From: CBFHND01 sp965657085
GTDB taxonomy: Bacteria; Pseudomonadota; Alphaproteobacteria; Rhodobacterales; Rhodobacteraceae
Length of the DNA: 64,000 nucleotides
Direction of reading: 5' to 3'
NCBI GenBank assembly: GCA_965657085.1
Contig: CBFHND010000007.1
Coordinates: 62,001 to 126,000, forward strand
In this document: positions 1-8,685 of the stretch, one piece after another
Layout: each line of letters begins with the position of its first letter
Numbering within the stretch: the first letter of the stretch is position 1
Program-made: the position numbers and the translations under genes
Notes under the pieces: generated by a model
Database searches by the model: none
What the model saw: the letters and a program-made list of their open reading frames with translations, nothing else
What the model was told of the DNA's origin: nothing

Positions 1-1095
1 GTCGTGCGCTGCGGTGATCGGATAGCTGCCGCCGCGTGCCACCTTGAGGGCGCGTTCGTCGATGTCGGTTGCAAAGATCTGGAGCCGTGTCTTGTCCAGG
101 GCCTCCAACCCGCCCAAGGCTTCTGTCAGCAGGATCGCAACGGAATAGGCTTCTTCGCCCGTGGCACAGCCTGCGACCCACACGCGGATCTGACCGGCTT
201 CGCGGTGTTGCACCAGCCGCGTGATCTCGGCGTTTAACTGTTCGAATTGCATAGGATCACGGAAGAAACGTGTGACTGAAATCAGCAAATCGCGATGCAG
301 GGCGTCCACCTCTTCCACCGACGCGCGACAATGCTCGACATAGCGTTGATAGTCGTCGATGCCCAAGGCCATCATGCGCCGATTGATGCGGCGATCGATT
401 GTATTTTCCTTGTAATCTCGGAAGTCGATGCGCGTGCGTGCCAGCAGGATCTCCATCAGCTCCGACAGGCGGTGTGGCCGATCATTGAGGTGGCGCAACG
501 CATCGAGATCACGCGGCTTGCCCAGAATCTTTTCCAGATGTTTGCCAATCTGTTCCGGCTTGAGCGTCAGATCGATACAGCCAGTTTCAATGGCGGAGGA
601 CGGCATGCCATCGAATTTTGCTGTGGCCGTATCTTGCGCAACTGTGATGCCACCGGCCTCGCGGATGGCCTGCACGCCATAGCTGCCGTCACTCCCGGTG
701 CCGGACAGGACGATGCCGACACTGCGCTGCCCAAACTCACGTGCAAGGCTTTTGAACAGGCGATCCGCTGACGGTTTTGGTGCTGTAGGATGGCGGCTTG
801 GGGCGCGCAGCCCCAGTTTACCATTGCGGAACGCAACATCCGAATTGGACGGAGTGACATATATGGTGTCGGCAGCGGGCACCACGTCGTCTTCGCCCAG
901 TTCCATAACCCGCAGTTCCGTTTCGCGCGAAATCAGGGATGTCAGCATGCTTTTGTGCGTGGGCGACATATGCTGGGCAATTACGTAGACGGCATTCGAC
1001 CCTTTCGGCAGGTTTCTCACCAAAAGGCAGGCAGGCTCCAGGCCCCCTGCAGATGCCGCGATGCCGACATAGACCCGCCCGTCACTCTCGCTCAT
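1..1095 (-). CDS. CheB-CheR fusion chemotaxis protein (partial, C-terminus cut by window edge)
   Basis: The reading frame opens with ATG at 1095 and stays open for 365 codons to base 1, so the gene is truncated by the window. Residues 8-190 form a CheB methylesterase domain without a receiver domain: GIAASAGGLE carries the catalytic Ser, followed by IAQHMSPTH and SGTGSDGSYG. From about residue 205 a CheR domain begins (ARTRIDFRDYKENTIDRRI, then SVTRFFRDP and the SAM-binding WVAGCATGEEAYS). Such fusions modify chemoreceptor glutamates or act in two-component signalling, often with PAS and histidine-kinase modules downstream. That part would lie beyond base 1 and cannot be judged. It is divergent from the flavoprotein gene at 1613. 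Confidence 0.9.
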   Translation of the reverse strand, partial: MSESDGRVYVGIAASAGGLEPACLLVRNLPKGSNAVYVIAQHMSPTHKSMLTSLISRETELRVMELGEDDVVPAADTIYVTPSNSDVAFRNGKLGLRAPSRHPTAPKPSADRLFKSLAREFGQRSVGIVLSGTGSDGSYGVQAIREAGGITVAQDTATAKFDGMPSSAIETGCIDLTLKPEQIGKHLEKILGKPRDLDALRHLNDRPHRLSELMEILLARTRIDFRDYKENTIDRRINRRMMALGIDDYQRYVEHCRASVEEVDALHRDLLISVTRFFRDPMQFEQLNAEITRLVQHREAGQIRVWVAGCATGEEAYSVAILLTEALGGLEALDKTRLQIFATDIDERALKVARGGSYPITAAHD

Positions 1096-1612
1096 GGAAA
1101 TCTCCGGTTCTGGACAACATTTTGCCCGGAAGGTTGCTGCTTGAAGAGGATGCCTTTGCGCGCAGGCAACCCAACCTGAGGTTATGTTGCCAAGTGTCGT
1201 TGGTTCAACTGGCAATCGACTCGCGCAGATTTTTTTTGCCAAATCTTTAGGCACTGGATGAATGCGGTCCGTTCGGTGTTGAATGCGCAGCTGTGTCGTC
1301 TAGCACTCGGCTGTGTGGCTAAGCCACAGGTTAATAATGCTTTTCCCTGATGGTCCGCAGACTGGTCTTGCAAGAAAAGGGTCAGCCCCTTGGTGTTTCG
1401 CTTCAAGGCCGGACTTGCACATTTGTCAGGCGATCACGGTTCAAGCGCGCGTGGCCCTCTAAGCAGGACCGCCTTGGAAGGACCGGCATGTCTGCCATCG
1501 GGCCTGCTGAATTTTTATGGCTGCAATTGGTTTTCCGAAATAGTTGCCAAGGTCCTTGACCGGATCGATGGCGCGGATTTCTTTTGCCTTCGAATACAAG
1601 AGGACTTTGAGG
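1096..1612. other. Intergenic region between divergent cheBR-type and flavoprotein genes
   Basis: About 517 bases without a convincing gene. It contains a 15-base palindrome TGTGGCT-A-AGCCACA at 1314-1328 and a run of eight T at about 1232-1239. Short open frames here lack ribosome-binding sites and recognisable sequence. Both flanking genes must have their promoters here, but I cannot assign hexamers. Confidence 0.5.
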
Positions 1613-4042
1613 ATGAAATCACGCACCAAGGCAGTTGTCATAGGCGGAGGGATCGCAGGGTGTTCAACGCTTTATCATCTGACAACCGAAGGCTGGACCG
1701 ATGTGGTTCTGATTGAACGGGACGAGCTGACCAGCGGCACCACATGGCATTCGGCGGCACAGGTCACGAACTTTGGCATGAACCAGACAATGGTTGGTCT
1801 GAAAAGCCATTCCATCAAGCTCTACAAAGACTTGCGCGACGACCCCGATTATCCTGTGGGCTATAACCATGGGGACGGTGGTATCCGGCTGGCCAATACG
1901 CAGGCCCAGATGGACGGGTATCGCCATTTTGCCTCCATGGCGCGGGGCATGGGTGTGGAATACGAGGTGATCGACGCTGCCGAATGTGCACGCCGTCACC
2001 CGCTGATCTCTACCGAAAACCTTGTGGGCGGCCTTTGGGACGGCGAGGACGGCCATATCGATCCCGCGCAACTGTGTCAGGCGCTGGCCCGTCGCGCGCG
2101 CAAGGCCGGGGCCGAGGTGTATCGGCATACCAATGTGACGGGCCTGACCCAGCACCGCGACGATACCTGGACCGTGCACACCGACAAGGGCGACATCGAT
2201 TGCGACGTGGTGGTCAACGCCGGAGGCTACCGGGTGAACGAAGTCGGCGCGATGATGGGTGTGCAACACCCCGTCGCCAGCATGGAGCACCAGTATTTCC
2301 TGACCGAAGACATCCCGGCCATCGCCGAGGCCGGGCACCGGATGCCACTGCTGCGCTGTCCGATCAGCGACTATTATTGCCGACAGGAAAAGGGTGGGTT
2401 GCTGTTGGGGTTCTACGAGCAGGATTGTCGGACCTGGGGCATGGATGGCATATCACCTGATTTTTCCAACGATCTCTGCCCCGACGACTTGGACCGGGTC
2501 ACGGATGTGCTGGAAGGCGCCTTTGCCCGGATGCCTGCGCTGATGGAAACGGGGATTCGCACGGTGGTCAACGGACCGATCACCTACACCATCGATGGCG
2601 CACCGCTGGTTGGCCCTGTGCCGGGCAAGCGCAATGCCTTTTGTATCATCGGACTGCGCGCGGGGCTGGGCGAGGGGGGTGGCCACGGCTGGTTGCTGGC
2701 ACAGCAGATCGTGCATGGCGAGGCCTGTTACGATACCTGGTGCCTCGATCCGCGCCGTTTTACCGGCCATGGCAATGTGGAACTGACGGCACTGAAAGCG
2801 ATCGAGGATTACCAAAACGAATTCCGCTTTCACTTCCCCCACGAACACCGTCCCGTCGGGCGCCCTGCCAAGACCACGCCCCTGACCCCGGTTCTGGCTG
2901 CGGAGGGCGCGGCCTTTACCACCGTCAACGGGTGGGAACGGGTGGAGTACATAAAACCGCATGCCGATTTCGCCGTAACCCACGGGTTCCATTTTGACGA
3001 GGCCCATGCCGTCGTGGCCGAAGAAGTGGCCGCCGTGCAGACCGCCGTGGGCCTCTGCGAGGTCAGCGGCTTCAACCGGATCGAGATCACGGGCACGAAT
3101 GCCCATGACTTCCTGGACCGCATGATATGCGGGCGTGTGACCCGCAAAACCGGACGCGTCGGGCTGGGGTATCTGTTGAACCACCACGGATGTCTCAAGG
3201 CCGAAGCGACGATTGCCAACATCCCGAACGGGCCGATCTGGTACGGGTCAGCGGCGGCGGCGGAATGGCATGACATGGATTGGTTGGCCGACCATGTGCA
3301 GGACGGCGAAGACGTACACCTGCGCAGTTTGACAAACGACTATACCATCCTTGTTCTCGCAGGCCCCAAGGCGCCTGCTGTTATGTCCGAGGTCAGCCGC
3401 GCGGATTGGTCGGACAGCGCGTTCCCATGGCTGAGTGTGCGCGAATGCTTTGTCGGTATTGCGCCTGCGGTGGTCATGTCGGTCAGTTTTTCGGGCGAAC
3501 GCGCCTATGAAATCCACGTGCCCAACAATCAGTTATATGCGGCCTATCTTGCCTTGCGGGCGGCGGGTGAAGCACATGGCCTGAAACTCTTTGGCGCGCG
3601 CGCGGTCGAGGCGATGCGCATTGAAAAGGGTTACCTGCATTGGAAGGCGGATATCATCACCGAATTCGACCCGTTCGAGACCGGCCTCGACCGTTTTGTG
3701 CGTATGGACAAAGGCGAATTTGTCGGACGTTCGGCGCTTGCGAAGCGGCACGCGGCGGGGCCTTCGAAACGGCTCGTCTGCCTGCATCTGCATAGCGATG
3801 ATGCACCGGCCCACCCCGGCGCATCGGTGATGGTGGACGGTGCGGTACGCGGCACGATCACGTCGGGCGATTGGGGTTTCCGGGTTGCCAAAAATCTTGC
3901 CTACGCCTTTGTTGATCCTGATTTCGCCGCCGAAGGCCGCGCGCTTGGGGTGGATGTGTTGGGAACTATAGTGCCTGCCAGTGTCGTTGCTATGGGCCCC
4001 TATGATCCTGAAAACAAAAGGCTTCGCGCCCCGGTTGGATAA
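1613..4042 (+). CDS. FAD-dependent dimethylglycine/sarcosine dehydrogenase-like protein
   Basis: An 809-aa protein. The start at 1613 is chosen because the Rossmann motif begins straight after it (VVIGGGIAGCSTLYHL) and an AGGA/GAGG stretch precedes it; an upstream in-frame ATG at 1544 would add 23 unconserved residues. The N-terminal half is a DAO-type FAD domain with TSGTTWHSAAQ, whose His is the usual covalent flavin site in dimethylglycine and sarcosine dehydrogenases. The C-terminal half is a GCV_T (aminomethyltransferase-like, folate-binding) domain, e.g. GARAVEAMRIEKGY. Members oxidatively demethylate N-methyl glycines and pass the C1 unit to tetrahydrofolate. The substrate here is not determined. 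The gene stands alone; the TRAP transporter downstream is 258 bases away. Confidence 0.85.
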   Translation: MKSRTKAVVIGGGIAGCSTLYHLTTEGWTDVVLIERDELTSGTTWHSAAQVTNFGMNQTMVGLKSHSIKLYKDLRDDPDYPVGYNHGDGGIRLANTQAQMDGYRHFASMARGMGVEYEVIDAAECARRHPLISTENLVGGLWDGEDGHIDPAQLCQALARRARKAGAEVYRHTNVTGLTQHRDDTWTVHTDKGDIDCDVVVNAGGYRVNEVGAMMGVQHPVASMEHQYFLTEDIPAIAEAGHRMPLLRCPISDYYCRQEKGGLLLGFYEQDCRTWGMDGISPDFSNDLCPDDLDRVTDVLEGAFARMPALMETGIRTVVNGPITYTIDGAPLVGPVPGKRNAFCIIGLRAGLGEGGGHGWLLAQQIVHGEACYDTWCLDPRRFTGHGNVELTALKAIEDYQNEFRFHFPHEHRPVGRPAKTTPLTPVLAAEGAAFTTVNGWERVEYIKPHADFAVTHGFHFDEAHAVVAEEVAAVQTAVGLCEVSGFNRIEITGTNAHDFLDRMICGRVTRKTGRVGLGYLLNHHGCLKAEATIANIPNGPIWYGSAAAAEWHDMDWLADHVQDGEDVHLRSLTNDYTILVLAGPKAPAVMSEVSRADWSDSAFPWLSVRECFVGIAPAVVMSVSFSGERAYEIHVPNNQLYAAYLALRAAGEAHGLKLFGARAVEAMRIEKGYLHWKADIITEFDPFETGLDRFVRMDKGEFVGRSALAKRHAAGPSKRLVCLHLHSDDAPAHPGASVMVDGAVRGTITSGDWGFRVAKNLAYAFVDPDFAAEGRALGVDVLGTIVPASVVAMGPYDPENKRLRAPVG

Positions 4043-4062
4043 AGGATTGGCCTGCGGTGGCG

Positions 4063-4091
4063 GCGCCAGGAAGGTGCCTTCACACTGGCGC
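4063..4091 (+). other. Nested stem-loop after the flavoprotein gene
   Basis: GCGCCAG (4063-4069) pairs with CTGGCGC (4085-4091), and inside it GAAGG pairs with CCTTC. There is no T-tract, so a rho-independent terminator is not supported. It lies in the 258-base gap before the TRAP operon, which also contains a TATAAT at 4111-4116 that could be a -10 element, although I see no good -35 at the right spacing. Confidence 0.35.
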
Positions 4092-4300
4092 TTGCCAAAT
4101 AGGTATGAAGTATAATCATATGGGCCATCACCGCGTGACCGGCCTTGCCTCATGGCGGTCTGCACGCCCGCACAGCCCATCCGCGCCGGATGGTTACAAA
4201 AGCGGGTGACAGACCAGAACCGAGGCCCTACCAATTCGCACGGGACGCAAATTGTCAGACGGCGCATCAGATGCCGGTGACTATCAATGGGAGGATAACC

Positions 4301-5341
4301 ATGAACTTTACTCGCAAGACATTCCTGTCGCTGGCCGGTGCCGCCGCCATGGCGATGGGCCTGGGCACCGCACCCGCGCAAGCCCAGGACGTGACGCTGA
4401 GCCTGCACCAATTCCTGCCCGCTCAGGCCAACGTGCCCAAGCTGGTTCTGGATGTCTGGGCCGACAACGTCGAAGAGGCCTCGGGCGGTCGCATCAAGAT
4501 CGATCGCTATCCGTCGATGCAACTGGGCGGCAAGCCACCAGAGCTGATGGACCAGGCCATTGATGGCGTGGCCGACATCGTATGGACCGTGGTGGGCTAC
4601 ACCCCCGGCCGCTACCCATCGACCGAAGTTTTTGAGCTGCCTTTCATGATGACGGACGCCCGTGCGGTCAGCCGCGCCTATTGGGAAATGTTCGAAAAGC
4701 ACATGAAGGACACCGAGTTCAAGGATGTGCATATCCTTGGCACATGGGTGCATGGCCCCGGCATGATCCACGCCAACAAAGAGGTCAAGACACCGGCTGA
4801 CATGGCAGGTCTGAAGATCCGCGGCGGGTCGCGTTCGATCAACTCGTTGTTGAGCAAGCTGGGTGCGACACCCGTCGGTATGCCCGTGCCTGCAGTGCCC
4901 GAGGGCCTGTCCAAGGGCGTGATCGATGGCACGACCATTCCATGGGAAGTCACCGCAGCGTTGAAGGTGCCGGAACTGGTGGGCAACCACACCGAATTTG
5001 ACGGTGTGTCGCTTTATACGCTGACCTTCGTTCTGGCGATGAACAAGGACCGCTATGAATCGCTGCCTGCAGATCTGCAAAAGGTGATCGACGACAATTC
5101 CGGTCTGGAATTCTCGGTCTTTGCCGGTGGCACGCAGGCCGATGCCGATGGCCCTGCGCGCGAAGCAGCCGTGGCACGGGGCAACAACATCGTGACGGTA
5201 TCCGGTGCCGACATCGAAGCCTGGAAGGCTGCGGCCCAGCCGATCTATGACGAATGGGTGGCCGACATGGCGTCCAAGGGCAAAGACGGTCAGGCCCTGA
5301 TCGACGAAGCCCGCGCCCTGATCGCCAAGTATTCGCAATAA
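4301..5341 (+). CDS. dctP: TRAP transporter solute-binding protein (DctP family)
   Basis: A 346-aa periplasmic binding protein. The start at 4301 follows a GGGAGGATAACC ribosome-binding site, and the protein begins with a typical signal peptide ending APAQAQ before DVTLSLHQF. The DctP fold is seen in LKIRGGSRSIN (the Arg normally binds the substrate carboxylate) and in GVIDGTTIPWEV. It would deliver an organic acid to the DctQM permease encoded next. Adjacency to hydroxycinnamate and benzoate genes suggests an aromatic acid, as for p-coumarate-binding TRAP proteins of Rhodopseudomonas, but ligand specificity cannot be read from the sequence. A hairpin separates it from dctQ, which would let it be made in excess. 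Confidence 0.9.
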   Translation: MNFTRKTFLSLAGAAAMAMGLGTAPAQAQDVTLSLHQFLPAQANVPKLVLDVWADNVEEASGGRIKIDRYPSMQLGGKPPELMDQAIDGVADIVWTVVGYTPGRYPSTEVFELPFMMTDARAVSRAYWEMFEKHMKDTEFKDVHILGTWVHGPGMIHANKEVKTPADMAGLKIRGGSRSINSLLSKLGATPVGMPVPAVPEGLSKGVIDGTTIPWEVTAALKVPELVGNHTEFDGVSLYTLTFVLAMNKDRYESLPADLQKVIDDNSGLEFSVFAGGTQADADGPAREAAVARGNNIVTVSGADIEAWKAAAQPIYDEWVADMASKGKDGQALIDEARALIAKYSQ

Positions 5342-5354
5342 GATGCGAACCCGG

Positions 5355-5388
5355 ACCGCGGCGCGCAAACTGACGCGCCGCGGTCTTT
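5355..5388 (+). terminator. Stem-loop terminator/attenuator between dctP and dctQ
   Basis: A perfect 11-bp stem, ACCGCGGCGCG (5355-5365) with CGCGCCGCGGT (5374-5384), an 8-base loop, then CTTTGTTTG. It lies just after the dctP stop. Partial termination here would explain more binding protein than permease. Confidence 0.75.
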
Positions 5389-5416
5389 GTTTGTCAGCCC
5401 TGACCTGAGGTCTTTC

Positions 5417-5998
5417 GTGATACATCGTCTGATCACTTGGCTTGCCCGCTTTGTCGCCATCATCGGTGGTCTGGTTCTCGTGGGTCTGATCGTTCTTACG
5501 ACCCTTTCCATCATTGGCCGGTCCCTGAACAAGTTCTTTCACGGCGACTTTGCCCAAGGCATCGCACAGGGCCTGTCCAACTGGATGATCGAGTTGGGTG
5601 TGGGCGAGATTAACGGCAGCTACGAATTGCTTGAGGCTGGCGTGGCCTTTGCCATCTTTTCCTTCTTTCCGGTCTGCCAGCTTTATGGCGGGCATGCGAC
5701 CGTTGATGTGTTTACCTCGGGCCTCAGCCCGCGCGCCCTGCGCATCTTGCGCGCCTTCTGGGAGGTCGTTCTGGCGGTCACCATCGTCTTCATCACCGTC
5801 CGGCTTGAGGATGGGATGCAGCGCTATGTGCGCAATGGTGAAACCACTCTGTTCCTGCAATTCCCGGTCTGGTGGGCCTATGCCGCCAGCTTTGCCGCGG
5901 CGGTTGTTGCGTCGATCACGGCCATCTATTGCGCGGTGATGCGCGTGGGCGAGGCGGTGTCGGGTCGGTTGATCCTGCCGTCCGAGCACGGAGCCTGA
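5417..5998 (+). CDS. dctQ: TRAP transporter small permease (DctQ family)
   Basis: About 193 aa with four hydrophobic segments, the DctQ pattern. The GTG start at 5417 is preferred: GAGG precedes it by six bases and the protein then opens with the expected amphipathic stretch IHRLITWLARFVAIIGG. An in-frame ATG at 5387 lies within the terminator T-tract and has no ribosome-binding site. It partners DctM in the cytoplasmic membrane. Typical family members are somewhat shorter; the extra length is between the first two membrane spans (KFFHGDFAQGIAQGL). Confidence 0.85.
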   Translation: MIHRLITWLARFVAIIGGLVLVGLIVLTTLSIIGRSLNKFFHGDFAQGIAQGLSNWMIELGVGEINGSYELLEAGVAFAIFSFFPVCQLYGGHATVDVFTSGLSPRALRILRAFWEVVLAVTIVFITVRLEDGMQRYVRNGETTLFLQFPVWWAYAASFAAAVVASITAIYCAVMRVGEAVSGRLILPSEHGA

Positions 5999-6002
5999 CG
6001 CG

Positions 6003-7358
6003 ATGCAGTGGTTTCTGGACCTCCTTCCGCTTGCGGACCTCAGCCGCCTTGAACTTGGCTTTTGGTCCTTTCCGATCCTTCTGGGCCTGATTTTTCTGCG
6101 TGCGCCCATCGGGCTTGCCATGCTGCTGTGCGGATTCGGGGGGTGGTATTTTGCAATGAACGGCAACCCCGTTCCGCTGCTGGCCAAGCTGAAGTCCGAA
6201 ACCTACACCACCTTTTCCAGCTACTCGCTGACCATCATCCCGATGTTCCTGCTGATGGGTCAATTCGCAACGCTGTCGGGCATGTCAACTGCGCTGTTCA
6301 AGGCTGCGGAATCCTTTCTGGGCCACCGCAGGGGCGGCGTTGCCATGGCGTCCGTGGGGGCTTGTGCGGGGTTTGGTGCCATCTGCGGATCGTCGCTTGC
6401 CACCGCCGCCACCATGAGCCGCGTCGCTCTGCCCGAACTCAAGCGCTATGGCTACTCGGGCGGGTTTTCCACCGCCACGCTGGCAGCAGGCGGCACATTG
6501 GGCATTCTTATTCCGCCCAGCGTGATCCTTGTCATCTATGCGATCATCACCGAACAGAATATCGCCAAGCTGTTCCTGGCGGCCTTCATCCCCGGCATTC
6601 TGGCGGCGATCGGTTATATCGTTACCATCTCGATCTACGTGCGCCTGTTTCCAAACTCGACTGGCACACGGCCTGCGGTTCCCATGGCCGAGCGTTGGAA
6701 AGCGCTTGCTGAAACCTGGCCGGTTCTGATGATCTTCGGTCTTGTGGTCGGGGGCATTTACGCAGGTTGGTTCACACCCACCGAAGGATCGGCCATCGGG
6801 GCCGCCGGCACGGGATTGGTGGCGCTGGTGTCGGGCAACCTCAATTGGGCGGTCTTCAGCGAAAGCCTTCTTGGCACGGCCAAGACCACCGCAATGATCT
6901 TTTTCATCGTTCTGGGCGCCAGCTTTTACAACGGGTTTCTGGCCCTGTCGGGTGTGCCACAGTTCATGGCCGATTATGTCCTGAGCCAAGGCTTCAGCCC
7001 GTGGCTGGTGCTGGCGATCATCCTCGCCTTCTACCTGATCTTTGGATGCGTGATGGACAGCCTGTCGATGATCCTTCTGACGGTTCCGATCTTCTTTCCG
7101 GTGATCTCGGCCATGGATTTCGGCATGTCGCCGGAACATGTGGCGATCTGGTTCGGCATCCTTGTCCTGATCGTGGTGGAGGTGGGCCTGATCACGCCGC
7201 CAGTGGGTATGAATCTGTTCATCATCAACGCGATGGACCGCGAAACACCGATGACCGAAACCTACAAGGCGGTGATGTTCTTTGTGGGCAGCGACATCGT
7301 GCGGGTGATCATCCTCGTGATGTTCCCGGCGATCACCCTGTTCTTGTTGCCCGCCTAA
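6003..7358 (+). CDS. dctM: TRAP transporter large permease (DctM family)
   Basis: A 451-aa, strongly hydrophobic protein with the DctM signature GTLGILIPPSVILVIYAI and a second ITPPVGMNLFIINA repeat. It forms the Na+-coupled transport channel together with DctQ. It starts four bases after the dctQ stop, so the two are co-transcribed. Length and segment pattern are usual for the family. Confidence 0.92.
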   Translation: MQWFLDLLPLADLSRLELGFWSFPILLGLIFLRAPIGLAMLLCGFGGWYFAMNGNPVPLLAKLKSETYTTFSSYSLTIIPMFLLMGQFATLSGMSTALFKAAESFLGHRRGGVAMASVGACAGFGAICGSSLATAATMSRVALPELKRYGYSGGFSTATLAAGGTLGILIPPSVILVIYAIITEQNIAKLFLAAFIPGILAAIGYIVTISIYVRLFPNSTGTRPAVPMAERWKALAETWPVLMIFGLVVGGIYAGWFTPTEGSAIGAAGTGLVALVSGNLNWAVFSESLLGTAKTTAMIFFIVLGASFYNGFLALSGVPQFMADYVLSQGFSPWLVLAIILAFYLIFGCVMDSLSMILLTVPIFFPVISAMDFGMSPEHVAIWFGILVLIVVEVGLITPPVGMNLFIINAMDRETPMTETYKAVMFFVGSDIVRVIILVMFPAITLFLLPA

Positions 7359-7394
7359 GTTTGCCGTTGCCGAAGGAGCACGAATCGCATGAAT

Positions 7395-7415
7395 ATAGTT
7401 TTGCCGCATAACTAT
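7395..7415 (+). promoter_or_regulatory. Candidate MarR-family operator upstream of the hydroxycinnamate operon
   Basis: A perfect inverted repeat ATAGTT-N9-AACTAT lies 26 bases upstream of the hydratase start. The operon it precedes encodes a MarR regulator (8206), so autoregulation with release by an aroyl-CoA or hydroxycinnamoyl-CoA ligand is likely by analogy with CouR/FerR proteins. The assignment is inferred. Confidence 0.55.
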
Positions 7416-7441
7416 TTCACGGCGCTGTCAAAGGGGGCCTC

Positions 7442-8206
7442 ATGGGCGACAATCTGAATATCGAGATCAAGGGCGCCGTTGCCGTTCTGACGATCAACCG
7501 CCCCGACAAACGCAACGCGATGTCCGATGGGTTGCTGGCCGAATTCGACGCATTTTTTCGCGCGCCGCCCGAGGGTGTGCGCGTGGCCGTGATCACTGGC
7601 AAAGGCGGGCATTATTGCGCCGGTCTGGACCTCAGCGAACACCAACACCGCGACGCCGAGGCCTGCCTTTACCATTCGCGCGGATGGCATGACGTGATGG
7701 ACCGTGTGCAAAACAGTGGCTTGCCGGTGGTGAGCGCGATGACAGGCGCGGTGATCGGTGGCGGGTTGGAACTCGCCACTGCGACCCATGTGCGCATTGC
7801 CGAACCGGGATGCATTTTCCAATTGCCCGAGGGGCGACGCGGCATTTTCGTGGGCGGTGGGGCAACCGTACGGGTGGCACGTATCATCGGACCAGATCGG
7901 ATGACCGAAATGATGCTGACCGGACGCAAGTACGGCACCGAAGAGGCTGTGGCGCTGGGCCTTGCCCACTACGCGGTGGGTGAAGGCGAGGCGCTGCCGC
8001 GTGCCATGCAGATCGCCGAGCAGATCGCGGGCAATGCGCCGCTCAGCAATTACATGATGATCCAGGGCATTGGACGCATCGACGATATGGCACGCAGCGA
8101 CGGGTTGTTCGTCGAAAGCCTCTGTGCCGCGCTCTCGCAAACCAGCCCCGATGCGCTTGAAGGGTTGCAGGCCTTTCTTGAAAAGCGCAGCCCGGCGTTT
8201 CGCTGA
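7442..8206 (+). CDS. Enoyl-CoA hydratase/crotonase family protein (hydroxycinnamoyl-CoA pathway)
   Basis: A 254-aa crotonase. HYCAGLDLS and VIGGGLELA form the oxyanion hole, and both acidic residues used by enoyl-CoA hydratases are present (Glu110 in GGGLELA and Glu130 in LPEGRRG), so hydration of an aryl-acrylyl-CoA is chemically plausible. It precedes a MarR regulator, a feruloyl-CoA synthase-like ligase and an amidohydrolase in one overlapping operon, which resembles hydroxycinnamate beta-oxidation operons (cou genes). It could instead be a hydratase-lyase giving an aromatic aldehyde; no vanillin-type aldehyde dehydrogenase is nearby, which argues against that. Confidence 0.85.
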   Translation: MGDNLNIEIKGAVAVLTINRPDKRNAMSDGLLAEFDAFFRAPPEGVRVAVITGKGGHYCAGLDLSEHQHRDAEACLYHSRGWHDVMDRVQNSGLPVVSAMTGAVIGGGLELATATHVRIAEPGCIFQLPEGRRGIFVGGGATVRVARIIGPDRMTEMMLTGRKYGTEEAVALGLAHYAVGEGEALPRAMQIAEQIAGNAPLSNYMMIQGIGRIDDMARSDGLFVESLCAALSQTSPDALEGLQAFLEKRSPAFR

Positions 8207-8685
8207 TGGCACGGTCTGCCCCTATCATACCGCCGGGTGGCGAGACGTCGGACAGCGCCCTGCGCCAGTTCATCGGCTACGACATGAAGCGCGCGTTCAA
8301 CGCTTTGCAGGCCGATCTGGTGCGCACGTTGGAGCCTTTCGGACTGCGCATGATCACCTATTCGACCCTTGCGATGATCGTGCAGAACCCTGGCCTGCGG
8401 CCCAGCCACCTTGCCGCCGGTCTCAGCATCGAACGGGCCAACCTCGTGGTGATTGTGGACGAATTGGAGCAGCGTGAACTGGTCACGCGCACCACCAGCC
8501 TTCAGGACCGGCGGGCGCATGCGCTGACGGCCACGCTGGAAGGGCAAAAGCTTTACCGCGATGCAACAGAGGCGGTGGCGGCCCATGATCGTCTTGTGAC
8601 ATCGGGGCTAAGCGATCCTGAGCGCACCGCACTGCGCCGTGCCTTGCGGCAGATCGAAGCCACGGCAAGGGGACAGGGTGGATGA
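8206..8685 (+). CDS. MarR-family transcriptional regulator of the hydroxycinnamate operon
   Basis: A 159-aa winged-helix protein. The recognition region GLRPSHLAAGLSIERANLVVIVDELEQ is followed by the wing LVTRTTSLQDRRAHALT, whose DRR motif is diagnostic of MarR. It overlaps the hydratase stop (TGATG) and the ligase start (ATGA), so it is translationally coupled to both. Regulators in this position (CouR, FerR) are repressors released by the CoA thioester product of the neighbouring ligase. Confidence 0.88.
   Translation: MARSAPIIPPGGETSDSALRQFIGYDMKRAFNALQADLVRTLEPFGLRMITYSTLAMIVQNPGLRPSHLAAGLSIERANLVVIVDELEQRELVTRTTSLQDRRAHALTATLEGQKLYRDATEAVAAHDRLVTSGLSDPERTALRRALRQIEATARGQGG

Noticed and set aside
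1182..1406. 74-aa minus-strand frame in the first intergenic region
   Set aside because: No ribosome-binding site, no motif and atypical composition.
3533..6187. Very long open frame (884 codons) on the minus strand across the flavoprotein and TRAP genes
   Set aside because: It is the mirror of high-GC coding sequence, rich in Arg/His/Gly and without any recognisable motif. The plus-strand genes have clear domains and ribosome-binding sites.
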